DNA of 64,000 bases from Petrosia ficiformis (Eukaryota > Porifera > Demospongiae > Haplosclerida > Petrosiidae): positions 1,223,960 through 1,287,959 of the forward strand of contig OX345641.1 of NCBI GenBank assembly GCA_947044365.1. The letters run 5' to 3'. Shown in pieces: positions 1 to 11,659 of the stretch (the stretch's first letter is position 1; every line of letters starts with the position of its first letter). The translations under genes and the position numbers were made by a program. A model generated the notes under the pieces. That model made no database searches. It was not told the origin of the DNA and saw only the letters and a list, made by a program, of their open reading frames with translations.

Positions 1-334
1 ATTATATATATTCATGTTTTCTTGATGTCAAACAAATTCCATAAGAAACATACATGTACCTGTATTATTTTCATTAACTATGAGTTTCTTAGAGTACATT
101 GTAAGTAATTCGGCTTTCTATTTTAGTAGTTCAGTGTTTGGAACTCAGATATATAATAATTTGGAGTCTCACAAATAGTTAGCCTTTTGCATTAACTCAC
201 AGAAGGACAAGTATTTAAAATAATAAAGTGATTTGAAATTTGGTACAGTAGCAATGTGTAAATTTTATTTTTGAACATTATAGAATAAGTATAACATGAT
301 TATGCATGCTTTCTACGTAACAACTTCATTGCAG
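1..334 (+). other. Intron at left edge (locus A)
   Basis: AT-rich non-coding sequence ending in a splice acceptor (ttcattgcag) just before the first coding exon of locus A. The stretch is clearly similar to 41500-41855, which is the corresponding intron of locus B. The two loci therefore come from a duplication that included intron sequence, and the ankyrin and P-loop exons of locus A probably lie to the left of the window. Confidence 0.7.
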
Positions 335-2037
335 GAGGAACAGGAACCAGACTCTGTGAGTGTTTCACCTCAAATTAGTAGTCATTTACAAGTTTGTAAA
401 TTGATCACGGAGCAAATACCTAAAGTGGATCCATCAAATGACTTATTTAATGACGATTGGATCCATTTGATTGATTCTGGAGGTCAACCACAGTTTCTAG
501 ACGAACTTCCTCTTTTGTTTCGTACCGAATCTCTTCACATAGTAGTTACATGACTTGATCAAGAGCTTGATGATAAACCAGAAGTTCTTTTTCACAGAAA
601 TGGGGGAAATGTGTATCGATTTCCAGATCGTTTGGTACTTACTAATCGACAGTTAATAGAAAGGGCTTGTCAAATGGCCAAAGCACAGGCAATCTCTGGA
701 AAGGTTGTTCCCAAGGTGTTGGTAGTTGGCACACACAAAGATAAGCTTGGGAGCAACAGTGAAGCAAAGATTAAAAAGATCAATAAAGAGCTCCTTGAAA
801 AGTATGATGATATCCTCATTCGTAAGTCCATAGATGAAGTAATCTTCCCTATTAATGCTATGGCTCCAGTTGGAAAGGAACGCCAACAATATACTGAAGA
901 ACTTCAGGAATGTATTCTGAATGTATCAAAGCAAATTGGAGATAAGATTGAAGTACCTTTGAAGTGGCTTGTATTCCAGCTTCATTTAGACAGAATAGGT
1001 CCCATTGTTCATATATCAGAATGCTATAAGACAGGAGAAAAACTTGGAATGGGTGAGAGAGAAGTCAAGGAAGCTCTGAAGTATTTCCACAAAGTTGCAT
1101 TACTTCTTTACTATCCAGATGATGTTCCTGACCTGGTATTGAGTAGAATGGATCCACTCATCGGCAGATTATCCAGGTTAATCACAGCCTCATTTCCTGG
1201 ATGTGTTGTCAAGGCACCATACAACAAATTGAGACAGAAAGGATTGTTTAACAAGTCTTTTTTGCACACTGTCTTTGAAGGTTTTTATAAAAGTGAAGAA
1301 CTCAGCAATAATGATTTTCTAAAGTTATTAGAATGTCTGAAGATTACTGTTCCTGTTGGAAATGACAATTACTTTCTTCCAAGTGCTTTGTCACTTCAGC
1401 CTCCTGTTGATGATACCTCATTTAAGCTAAGCTGTGTTCCTCTTGTATTTACTTGGGGTGAATGCTTCCTACCTCACGGTTTCTTTCTCACTTTTGTTGT
1501 GGAGTTATTGAGCCAACAAGAAGATGAAGACAAACTCTATTTTGAGTTAAGAAAAGGCGTTACCCAGTGTCGTTGTGAGATACAAGTAGTAGTAGCAGAG
1601 AACTATATACCAGGGTTTCTGAAACTAATAGATAGAAAGAGAGGAATTGAAATATGCTATTCCTGTAACACTACAAATTATTATTGCTCAAAGATAAAAG
1701 AGATTACTTATGATGCAGTTGAAAGAGTAGTGAAGAGGTTTGATATGAAATCTCCCGGGATTGGTTTTCATTGTCGTCTCTGTGATACAGATGATCACTA
1801 TTGTGTCCTGACAAAAGACCAAAGCATGGTTCAATGCGACTACGATGATGGACCAGTAATAACTGAGATGTCTTGTTGGATAAAGAGATGTGGTGAGTGA
1901 TATCTATGTAAGTATTAGAAGGTTGTTCATCAGAATGTAAATGTAGGTGTATTTGGTAGCATAATGATAGCCTGACTTGGTAGCATGAACTATATACCAG
2001 CCTGATTTGGTAGCATGATGATAGCCTGACTTGTTAG

Positions 2038-3165
2038 TCAAAGAGCTCATGGATGTATTTCAAAAGTATAATGATGTCCTCATTCGTAAACTCACAGGTG
2101 AAGTAATTTTTGCTATTAATGCTATGGCTCCAGTTGGAAAGGAACGCCAACGATATACTGAAGAACTTCAGAAATGTATTCTGAACGCAGCAAGAGAAAC
2201 CGGAGATAAGATTGAAGTACCTTTGAAGTGGCTTGTATTCCAGCTTCATTTAGACAAAATAGGTCCCATTGTTCATATATCAGAATGCTATAAGACAGGA
2301 GAAAAACTTGGAATGGGTGAGAGAGAAATCAAGGAAGCTCTGAAGTATTTCCACAAAGTTGCATTACTTCTTTACTATCCAGATGATGTTCCTGACCTGA
2401 TATTCACTAGAATAGATCCACTCATTGGTAGATTATCCAGGTTAATCACAGCCTCATTTCCAGGATATTCTGTCAATACACCATACATCGAATTGAGACA
2501 GAAAGGATTATTCCACAAGACATTTTTGAACACTGTCTTTGAAGGTATTTATACAAGTGAAGAACTCAACAATAATGATTTTCTGAAGTTATTAGAGTGT
2601 CTGAAGATTGCTGTTCCTGATGAAAACGACAACTACTTTCTCCCAAGTGCATTATCCCTTAATCCTCCTGTTGATGATTCCCCATTTCCAATCAGCTGTG
2701 CTCCTCTTGTATTCACATGGAATAAACAATTTTTACCTCATGGATTCTTTCTCACCTTTGTTGTCGAGTTATTACAGAAAAGCACAGAAAATCACTACTT
2801 TGAGTTAATAGATGTTACACAGTGTCGTTATGTGTTACAAGTAACGGTAGCAAAGCATAAAATACCAGATGATCTGAAACTAGTAGACAAAGAGAGATGG
2901 ATAGAAATCCGTTACTCCTGCGAAAATGTAGATAGAAAGTTTTGCTCAAAGCTGTGTGAGATTACCAGAGATGCAGTTAAAAGGGTAGTAAAGAGGTTTG
3001 AGCATACAGGTATAGATTTTCCAAAACTTGGTTTTCGTTGTGGTCTTTGTGATAAAGATGATCACCATTGTGTCCTTTCAGACGATCATACCAGGGTCAT
3101 ATGTTCGAGAACAAGACATGGTGGACCGGTAACACCCGAGATGTCATGTTGGATAAATAGTAATG
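2038..3165 (+). repeat. Tandem partial duplicate of the COR exon in locus A
   Basis: This exon repeats the part of exon 335-1892 that begins near position 790, at high nucleotide identity, but starts abruptly inside the old exon. The new 5' edge is preceded by ttgttag, which can serve as a splice acceptor. Using it joins phase 1 to phase 1 and keeps the reading frame (Cys-Val-Lys-Glu-Leu). Upstream lie short copies of a gcctgacttggtagcat-like repeat (about 1970-2030). The donor at 3165 (gttatt) is weaker than the gttagt of locus B. Confidence 0.65.
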
Positions 3166-4379
3166 GTTATTTGATGACTAAAATTAGTTTTGTGTTTAGT
3201 AAACAAAGGCATATGTGAAGGTGTGATGGTAGTTTGTAATTATTATAAGTAATTTCATAATTTATAAACTAATAGTTATTAAATTAAAATTAGTCATAAT
3301 TGCTTACCTCGATGAACTATTAGTAGGAAAAATTAGAACTAAAACAGATTATCTTAATAATTATTATTGTTTTATATTTTCCGTCTAAAGATTCCAATGA
3401 ACCTGAACAAGAAGAATCTGTCAGTGTTTTAAGAGATCACTATGATGAATTGTGTGAAACACTAACTACCAGTGAATCAACTCTACTATCATTGAACAGT
3501 AAATTATATACATGCAGAATTATCAATCAATCTACAATGATTGATGTTCGTCGTAAGAAAGGATTTGAAGGAGCTAGCATTCTTATGGATCATGTAGAAA
3601 TGAAAGTTGGACAAAATCGTGATTGTCTAGACAGAGTGTTGCAGATAATGGAGAAACAGGAATACCTGTGTGATGTTGTAACGACAATGAAGAAGGAAAA
3701 TGAAGGTAACATAACACTACATATTATATTGTGTATACCATAACCTTGTTTATTTTCATTCTTAGAGAATAAACCATTCTTGAAAAAACCAATATATGAT
3801 GGTAGTCACGAGGAATGTAAGTCAGTTTTTCATATATATGTATATGAATGATTGTACATTTATATTTTTCACACAGTATTATTCATTGTTTTTATGATAT
3901 TTCAGGTTTATCACAGAATCTGCCGGCTGCATCTCCACACTCTGATATAACTCATGACACTAAAGGTAATTTCACACAATGCAAACACATAATTTTGGGA
4001 GTGTATATTCTAAGTTTGTATAGTATTTTAAAATCTATTATGGGAAATTGCTTAGCTTATTACATGTTAAAATAGGCTGGAAGTCATTATCGGTTACTAT
4101 AATTTTATTTTGTTCATGTGGGCAGGGGATAAAAAACTAATGATTAACTTGAGTAACAAAGAAAATGGATTTCTTCCCAACTAAACTGATATTAACTCTA
4201 GTACTTGGTAGCTTTATCTGAAGGGTATGGTATATAACTAACAAATAAAATTATTAAAGAAGAACAATTATAGAGATGTGGATGCGGAGTGAAGTAAAAT
4301 GGATTGAATGTTAAACTACATTATGATAATAATTGCACAATAAATATTAGTACTGATTATTCATTATGCATTCTATTAG

Positions 4380-4711
4380 GGGATGTACCTAAACAACCAC
4401 CTCCAAAAAAGTGGAAGGGAGAACAAGAGGAGATAGAAAGGGAGGAGGAAGATGGGGAGGAGGAAGTGGAAGTGAAAAAGAAGGAAGAGAGTAAGAAGAT
4501 AAATAGGAAGAGGACAAACACAGGAGATGCACTTGAGAACATTCATCACTTGGTTTCTAAACAACCTCCTAAAAAAAGGTGGAAAGGAAAACAAGGGGAG
4601 GAGGAAGACAAAGAGGAGGAAGGCGAGGAGGAGGAAGATGAGGAGGAGGAAGTGGAAGATAGTGTAGAGATAAAAACAAAGAATACAGGAAATAGTGAAA
4701 ACAAGAGGTAA
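4380..4711 (+). other. Acidic/basic low-complexity C-terminal exon of locus A
   Basis: This terminal exon encodes two copies of a module, KQPPPKKWKG and KQPPKKRWKG, each followed by a run dominated by Glu with Asp and Lys. The DNA is a GAGGAG-rich purine tract. The KKRWKGK stretch resembles a basic nuclear-localisation signal, but that is only suggestive. Locus B ends in a transmembrane tail instead, so the two paralogues differ in their C-terminal exons. Confidence 0.55.
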
Positions 4712-5157
4712 AAGTGACTAATAGAAATGATTACAATTATATGATAATTACTATCATTCTAATAGAGGGTGTACGTGTAGTTAACCAAAGAGATTAACTG
4801 GAGAATGAAAAGGAGATTAGAAGTTGAAGAGAGAAAGGAGATGGCAAGGAAATGACTGTATCCTCTTAGCTCCTTTATTAGTTTTTATAATAGACTATAG
4901 TAGCTGTACTGTTAAGTTATTCTTTTTGAAATAGAATCATGTATATATATATATAGATAATTGTGATCTCAAATGTAATGTATACACTTATGGATTCAAG
5001 TTTTATGGAATAAAACATGGTAAATTTACATATTATCATTTCAAAAAAACAGGGTAGAGTTTAACCATCAGTATAACAGAACCTTTAAATTACACCAACT
5101 TCACTTCACTTCAATTCACGTCATGTCAATACAACCTGCAACTTAACTGGTGGAGGT
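4712..5157. other. Intergenic, no gene seen
   Basis: AT-rich sequence following locus A. I see no exon-like frame. The stretch runs into the satellite array. Confidence 0.6.
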
Positions 5158-6858
5158 GTGGTAGTTTCATCCCCGGACTGTGATGTCATATTATAATAAT
5201 TAATAATAATTATAGTGGTAGTCTAGTCGCATCCCCAGACCACGATGTCATATATTATAATAATTACTAATAATTATAGTAGTAGTATAGTCTCGTCCCC
5301 AGACTGCGATGTCATATTATAATAATTAATAATAATTATAGTGGTAGTCTAGTCTCATCCCCAGACTGCAATGTCATATATTATAATAATTATAGTGGTA
5401 GTATAGTCTCGTCCCCAGACTGCGATGTCATATTATAATAATTAATAATAATTATAGTGGTAGTCTAGTCTCGTCCCCAGACCACGATGTCATATATTAT
5501 AATAATTACTAATAATTATAGTAGTAGTATAGTCTCGTCCCCAGACTGCGATGTCATATTATAATAATTAATAATAATTATAGTGGTAGTCTAGTCTCAT
5601 CCCCAGACTGCAATGTCATATATTATAATAATTATAGTGGTAGTATAGTCTCGTCCCCAGACTGCGATGTCATATTATAATAATTAATAATAATTATAGT
5701 GGTAGTCTAGTCTCATCCCCAGACCACGATGTCATATATTATAATAATTACTAATAATTATAGTAGTAGTATAGTCTCGTCCCCAGACTGCGATGTCATA
5801 TTATAATAATTAATAATAATTATAGTGGTAGTCTAGTCTCGTCCCCAGACTGCAATGTCATATATTATAATAATTATAGTGGTAGTATAGTCTCGTCCCC
5901 AGACTGCGATGTCATATTATAATAATTAATAATAATTATAGTGGTAGTCTAGTCTCATCCCCAGACCACGATGTCATATATTATAATAATTACTAATAAT
6001 TATAGTAGTAGTATAGTCTCGTCCCCAGACTGCGATGTCATATTATAATAATTAATAATAATTATAGTGGTAGTCTAGTCTCATCCCCAGACCACGATGT
6101 CATATATTATAATAATTACTAATAATTATAGTAGTAGTATAGTCTCGTCCCCAGACTGCGATGTCATATTATAATAATTAATAATAATTATAGTGGTAGT
6201 CTAGTCTCATCCCCAGACCACGATGTCATATATTATAATAATTACTAATAATTATAGTAGTAGTATAGTCTCGTCCCCAGACTGCGATGTCATATTATAA
6301 TAATTAATAATAATTATAGTGGTAGTCTAGTCTCATCCCCAGACTGCAATGTCATATATTATAATAATTATAGTGGTAGTATAGTCTCGTCCCCAGACTG
6401 CGATGTCATATTATAATAATTAATAATAATTATAGTGGTAGTCTAGTCTCATCCCCAGACCACGATGTCATATATTATAATAATTACTAATAATTATAGT
6501 AGTAGTATAGTCTCGTCCCCAGACTGCGATGTCATATTATAATAATTAATAATAATTATAGTGGTAGTCTAGTCTCGTCCCCAGACTGCAATGTCATATA
6601 TTATAATAATTATAGTGGTAGTATAGTCTCGTCCCCAGACTGCAATGTCATATTATAATAATTAATAATAATTATAGTGGTAGTCTAGTCTCATCCCCAG
6701 ACCACGATGTCATATATTATAATAATTACTAATAATTATAGTAGTAGTATAGTCTCGTCCCCAGACTGCGATGTCATATTATAATAATTAATAATAATTA
6801 TAGTGGTAGTCTAGTCTCGTCCCCAGACTGCAATGTCATATATTATAATTATCATAAT
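5158..6858. repeat. Satellite array with alternating 116/126-bp dimers
   Basis: About 28 copies of a roughly 58-bp monomer containing the core gtctCRTCCCCAGAC followed by GATGTCATA and AT-rich DNA. Successive copies of the gactgcgatg core lie 116, 126, 116, 126, 116, 126, 126, 126, 116, 126, 116 and 126 bp apart (5302 to 6764). The monomers are thus organised in dimers of two length classes that mostly alternate. The 10-bp difference is the extra tactaataat-type segment. The array shows no coding potential. Confidence 0.95.
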
Positions 6859-6929
6859 TATTATTGTCAAAGACGTAATCATATTAATTTTCTTATATAG
6901 GTTGTTTCAAGAAAGTTTAGCAAATTATT

Positions 6930-7560
6930 GAGTACTGAATAATGTTAGGACTTGGTCCACCCATATGAAGCTGAAACGTGACTTGACCTTTGTTGTACTG
7001 CCATGTCCTAGCATATTCAATTTGTCTCTGAGTGGGAAAGTGATACTGGAAACCTGAAATAGAGTGATTAGAAGATATACAAAGAAATGATTTGACGAAG
7101 ACGAAAGAAATTGAATAAATAATTACCTTTACCCAGAAAAATAAGTTATCCAACAAATGGTAGCAAGCAAGGCGCTACATTTGCTATCTGTTGAAGTTAC
7201 TGTTCTTTGCCTCACAATGCATACACCAGAAACAACCATACCTGCAATAGAAACAACCAGTTAATTAATTACATTATACTGTATTCATACTGTATGTCAT
7301 AAATTACCTTGGAATAAGATCAGGATAATGAATGCAGTAATGCATCTCGGATGTGACAGTACTGTCTAGATAGAGGCATGTGAACTCCAAAAGAAACAGT
7401 TCTATAAGATGATCCAAGTAGGCCACAATTTCTTCTATACATATAGGAGCAAGGATGTAATCCATGATGTTGAGAAGCCGAATAAAATCTTCATTTTCCG
7501 GCAAAAAATCACCAATGAACAAAGGCAGATAAGAACCTAAGCACATTTCAGATGCTGAAT
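6930..7560 (-). pseudogene. Transposon-derived ORF relic, two exons
   Basis: The minus-strand exon near 7307-7550 encodes SYLPLFIGDFLPENEDF and, at its end, MHYCIHYPDLIPR. A splice donor (ccaaggtaatt) and an acceptor (ctattgcag) connect it to an exon near 7245 that reads YGCFWCMHCEAKNSN before a stop. The combination MHY-HYP followed by WCMRFEAK-like residues recalls uncharacterised transposon-associated proteins that are common in invertebrate genomes. That family memory is not a search result. The stop and the loss of the rest indicate a dead copy. Confidence 0.45.
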
Positions 7561-8140
7561 TTAAATATGAAGAGTTACTAAATAGAGACTATATAATACA
7601 TGTAGTATAGGGCAGTTTTATATGCCACTTAATTGTCATGACTAACATTGTCTGATGTCATTTTTGTGTAGACCATACATTTACATGTATGCTGACTTCA
7701 CAAACATCCTACATGTTCGAATTCGTACACAGTGGAAATAAGGGTGTTTGACACACATCTGATAACTACCAAGTTTTGGAATTCCAATTTATGACAATCA
7801 ATTGGCTTATGTAAACTAGAAGGAGAGTTTCTATAGTTTACCTGACGTCTTTAGTGTCTTATCAATGGAACAGAGGCTAGTTGATGAAATGTAAGTAGGT
7901 CTACTGGACTCAAATGGAAACAAACTGATATGAACATTCAGCTCACTCAGACGCTTCGTAATCTGAACTTAAGTTCATTACGTATGGCAAAACGCCTTCT
8001 AGTACATCACGCATGCAATCTGGTGACAGGCCATTTGCAACATGAAAATACTGAGATGACTTCAGAATTGAATTTCTGGTGATGCCATATGTTATATATA
8101 GAGAAGTTTATTAGGAAGAAACCCTCCTAACGGTGTTATA
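7561..8140. other. Intergenic, no gene seen
   Basis: AT-rich DNA with no convincing exon or RNA gene. Confidence 0.5.
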
Positions 8141-8425
8141 TTAGCGATGAAGTCCACAGAAAGACAGACACTCTCTTTTCAGGAAACAACATGACCACAG
8201 CTGGACTACTGTCTTATATACACACTTGTGTGTATATATGTTGTGGTTTGTCATTCCCATCAAAGTAGTCCCAGTTTGATGGGCACTCTTTTTCTAAGGG
8301 GGGCAGCATGGCTTAGTGGTTGGAGCTTGAGCCTCCTGATTGAAAGGTCGGTGGTTTGAGTCCAGCTGCGGTCATGTTGTTTCCTGAAAAGAGAGTGTCT
8401 GTCTTTCTGTGGACTTCATCGCTAA
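8141..8425. repeat. Inverted repeat made by two opposed SINE fragments
   Basis: The segment 8141-8205 is the reverse complement of 8362-8425 with about one mismatch (ttagcgatgaagtccacaga at the left outer edge). The right arm belongs to the tRNA-derived element starting at 8301. The left arm is therefore a truncated copy in the opposite orientation. Confidence 0.85.
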
Positions 8426-8530
8426 TGCCATATGTTGTTGCTATGTAGTCACACATTGGTCCCTCAAGCCTTGTACAGTATATATCATGGGTCTGTCTGG
8501 TTCTGGGTTGAAATTTACAGGTAACAGAAA
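8301..8530 (+). mobile_element. tRNA-derived SINE with Pol III A and B boxes
   Basis: The A box TGGCTTAGTGG lies at 8309-8319 and a B box GGTTTGAGTCC (one change from GGTTCGAGTCC) at 8353-8363, which is tRNA-like spacing. The D arm can pair (GCTT with GAGC), but a clean anticodon stem and a matching acceptor stem are not evident. A SINE head is therefore more likely than a functional tRNA. The 3' boundary is approximate. Confidence 0.6.
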
Positions 8531-8966
8531 TTATTTCCACTTATAAGGTACATGTAAGCATACCTCTGTCTGCATCGTTTCATATACATTGATGGTACTT
8601 CCTCAGTGCAGCATTGAGGGCCTTGAAACCTCTTTACTCCTGTCTGGCCAAATTGTCAGCTGACAATTGATATATATAATAATAGAGCCATGAATTGTGT
8701 TCTCCATTCCATCAAAAATAAACTCATTCCCTCAACCTAAATAAAAACATTATCAACACACAACAGCTGGATTCCTTGAAAAGTTGAGTGAAACTCTGTC
8801 TTAATGTTCCCTAAAGGGAAGTAGAACTAACCTAATGAAATATATGATTGTTTAAAACCAGCCATATATAAGAACTAGAAGCCCTAATAATTATTATTCA
8901 TTTACAGTGCATGTACACACACATATGCACGTACATAAGCACACACACACTTATGTATGTACACAC

Positions 8967-9510
8967 CAGCCTTGTTGCAATTACAATGAAAATGTAATCA
9001 TTACAATTACAAACTACTTGAACAAAATATTGTAATGATTACAATTTCAATTACTGATTGAAAGTTTTCCAACTTTGTAATTAACAATAATATTTATTAC
9101 TTGAAATAAGATGAGTTAATACACATTTTGTAACAGCAATTAATGACTAACTAAATCAAATCCTGATTAACTTTAAGTAGTACAAGATTTCAAAATGTTT
9201 TGGGAGCAAACGACGCCTGTATGACCTCAAAACTTTGCCAGTTTGGCTAAATACCCGTTCTATAGGAGCTGATGTTTCAGGTATTGCACGAAATGTTTTA
9301 GCCATTTTTCCAAGTGTTGGCAAATTTTTGATGTTAGCTCACCAATAAACATGTGTAAACATTCATGTAATTGTGTGTAATTAACTTCTAATTACATTCG
9401 AGCCAATTACAAATACCATTTTCATGAAGTTAAATTTTCAATTACAAATTACAATTGCGATTACAAGAAATTTATAATTGATTGTACAAATTACAATTAC
9501 AACAAAGCTG
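8967..9510 (-). mobile_element. hAT-family transposon remnant with 8-bp target duplication
   Basis: The element is flanked by GTACACAC on both sides (8959-8966 and 9511-9518). Its ends are inverted repeats (CAGCCTTGTTGCAATTACAA at the left, ATTACAACAAAGCTG at the right). On the minus strand around 9180-9310 it still encodes AIPETSAPIERVFSQTGKV, the signature of the hAT transposase C-terminal dimerisation region. Terminal repeats, 8-bp duplication and residual coding all agree on hAT. It is internally deleted and cannot encode a transposase. Confidence 0.85.
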
Positions 9511-11094
9511 GTACACACACATACATGTTATATATACCTAGTTTGTGCTTTTTAATATTGGAGCCAAGGGGATTTGCATGTCATCATAATACAAGTGAAT
9601 CTGTAACAAAAATGTGAAAAGAGTGAGTGTGCATTGTATTGTGAGACCTGAAGAGGTAGACTGGAAATGCCATCCAAGTACTCTTTCATCTGGTTCCTGA
9701 AATTTAATTGCTAAGATAAAAATTCATACATGTACATGTACTATTCTTACTTTGCCAATAATAATCTATAATGCGTCTGAACTGATGGTTAAATGAATGG
9801 ATAGATAAATTGATAAATGGAAAAATGGATGGATAAATAATTGCTTGTTCAAAAGATGGCACAACAGCTATTTATATATCTAGTGGGAATGATCATTCTT
9901 TTGTTGTCTCTACCCTTCTTATACCTGGTGCGGATCCTAATACGGCAGAAAGTGATGGGTGGACTCCTCTTATGATAGGTAGTCAGGAAGGTCATAATGA
10001 AGTGTTTTGAGATACTACTGAAGGGGAAAGTTAATCTTAATGCTTGTTTAAAGGATACAACAATCTAATTAATCTTACAGTCATAGTATCAGAATTTGGT
10101 TATTGGATTTGATTATTGTTTCTTAATTCTTTAGTTACCACTACTGACTAACTTCTCTTTTGGTGACGCAAATGGTTACCAAACTAAAGGGACTAATCAG
10201 TAAATAAGTATATAGTTTAATGTCATAAGGTTAATACATGATTATACTGTAACTTAAATAATGTATATGTAATATAGTGTATAGTTTAATATCATAGTTT
10301 GTTGAATTTACAAAATCTAAAAAGCAGGTAGCAATTACAATCTCTATATATGCTGCTTATCTACCAATCATGAGTGCAATTTTTTTCCTACTTCAATGGC
10401 AAAACAGAATATTTGTGGAATCGTGACACACCTTAAGGCTGGTGTTGCAGGGTACTTGGTGCCATGAAGCATTTGAACCTTTCAAACATTTCATTTTTGC
10501 TTCTGTACTTTAGCTTCTGTACATATTTCCATTAAATTAATGTATGTAGTGATAATCAATGGCACAGAATGTATTGTTCAAATGTCTTTACTGCTGTACA
10601 ACTACATCTCAATCAAAATAGAACATACAATTATTTCATTGCGAATTGAATTAATGATACAATCACAGAGATGTAGCGAACAGTTCAACTCAGCTACCTC
10701 ACACCTGTGAAGTTATGCAGAGGTTACTCATGTCATTAATGCAGTAACAGGTGTGGAGTTGCTGAGTCAACGTGTTTGTTCTGCATAAGTGACTGCAGTT
10801 ATTATTGCTACAATTCTGTATGAAAACACATGCATGTTCCTGATATAGTACAGTTGAATCATAATTGAGCTAATAACACATTTTGGACTTCATCAATTTG
10901 ACCACTCTTCCTGCAAAATGTATATGGAGCTACATTTCCAAATTTGCTGCACTGGTACCTGATACAATGTACTCTCCATTGATAGTAATTAGTTTGTAGT
11001 TCCATTGCAAAGTTACCTATCAATGGCTATAAATCAAGAAAAGTCTATTATGTGTTTAGACCCCTTTTCTCATCCATATATTATATATATATAT
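9511..11094. other. Gene-poor stretch containing an ankyrin relic
   Basis: Mostly non-coding. At about 9930-10050 the + strand reads GADPNTAESDGWTPLM and then EGHNEV, an ankyrin-repeat pattern. It breaks at an in-frame tga near 10008, and after a shift CFEILLKGKVNLNA follows. This looks like a decayed fragment of an ankyrin gene of the kind seen at 39.7 kb. Another dispersed repeat segment (near 10215-10290) resembles 20585-20650. Confidence 0.5.
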
Positions 11095-11481
11095 CAGGGC
11101 ATAAACAAAGGTGGTAACATTCGAAGGGTCGTTATAATTCCTTACCTTCGAAGATAGAATCCATTCCACAAAGGTTCGCAATTAACACGTGGTTAATTAT
11201 TTGCTGCAATAATTATTTATAACTCTTAATTAATTACTACATTTGTCACGTGGAGATTGATAATAGCTGAGAGTGCAGAGACCATGGACGAGAGTGTGGA
11301 CTTTCAAAACCAGAATGTACTGAATTTCATCTGCCATCTTCTGAATTAAGAGGTCTCCCATTAGATAAACACTTGTATAGTACAAAGTTAACACATTCAT
11401 AGTGTTACACCTTCGTGAACCTTCTTGTTCTAATTGAAACAAACCTTCGAAGGTATAAAAATTACCTTCGTTTATGCCCTG
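11095..11481. mobile_element. Non-autonomous inverted-repeat element in a TA-rich target
   Basis: The left end CAGGGCATAAACAAAGGT and right end ACCTTCGTTTATGCCCTG form imperfect terminal inverted repeats. Further internal CCTTCGAAGG motifs sit on both arms. Both sides are flanked by atatatat, which fits an 8-bp duplication, although the flanks are simple repeat and so not decisive. Length is 387 bp with no transposase. The CAGGG terminus suggests an hAT-type MITE. Confidence 0.7.
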
Positions 11482-11659
11482 ATATATATATATATAAGTA
11501 TAGTAATTGTAATTATACTAGATATGTTAGTAATGAAGAGTAAAGCATGAACAACTATAATAATATTGGAATTCGAATCTAAGTATGTTCATAGCAAGTC
11601 CTATTGGCTTATGATTCCATAGTGCTAATAAATTAATATACTTTACACATTTAGAGTTC

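Larger units (their letters stand above)
335..4711 (+). pseudogene. ROCO-like GTPase/COR/CARD gene, locus A, with in-frame stop
   Basis: The exons I read are 335-1892, 2038-3165, 3391-3705, 3766-3816, 3906-3965 and 4380-4711; all junctions keep frame. The first exon carries the GTPase G3 motif DSGGQPQF, a G4-like GTHKDK and then a COR-type region (PLKWLVFQLHLD onward, about 300 residues). It ends in a conserved CxxC-x5-HxC motif (HCRLCDTDDHYC). Exon 2 repeats the COR region without the Roc part. Exon 3 encodes a helical CARD-like domain. The last exon encodes a Lys/Glu-rich tail. A TGA at 551-553 interrupts the Roc region where gene C has CGA (Arg); otherwise the frame is open. The Walker A exon is expected upstream, outside the window. 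The locus could be a young pseudogene, a polymorphic null allele or a sequence error. The ROCO assignment rests on motif order and is moderately sure. Confidence 0.6.

Noticed and set aside
8301..8375. Possible functional tRNA gene
   Set aside because: A and B boxes are present, but anticodon and acceptor stems do not pair well. Part of the element is duplicated in inverted orientation, which favours a SINE.
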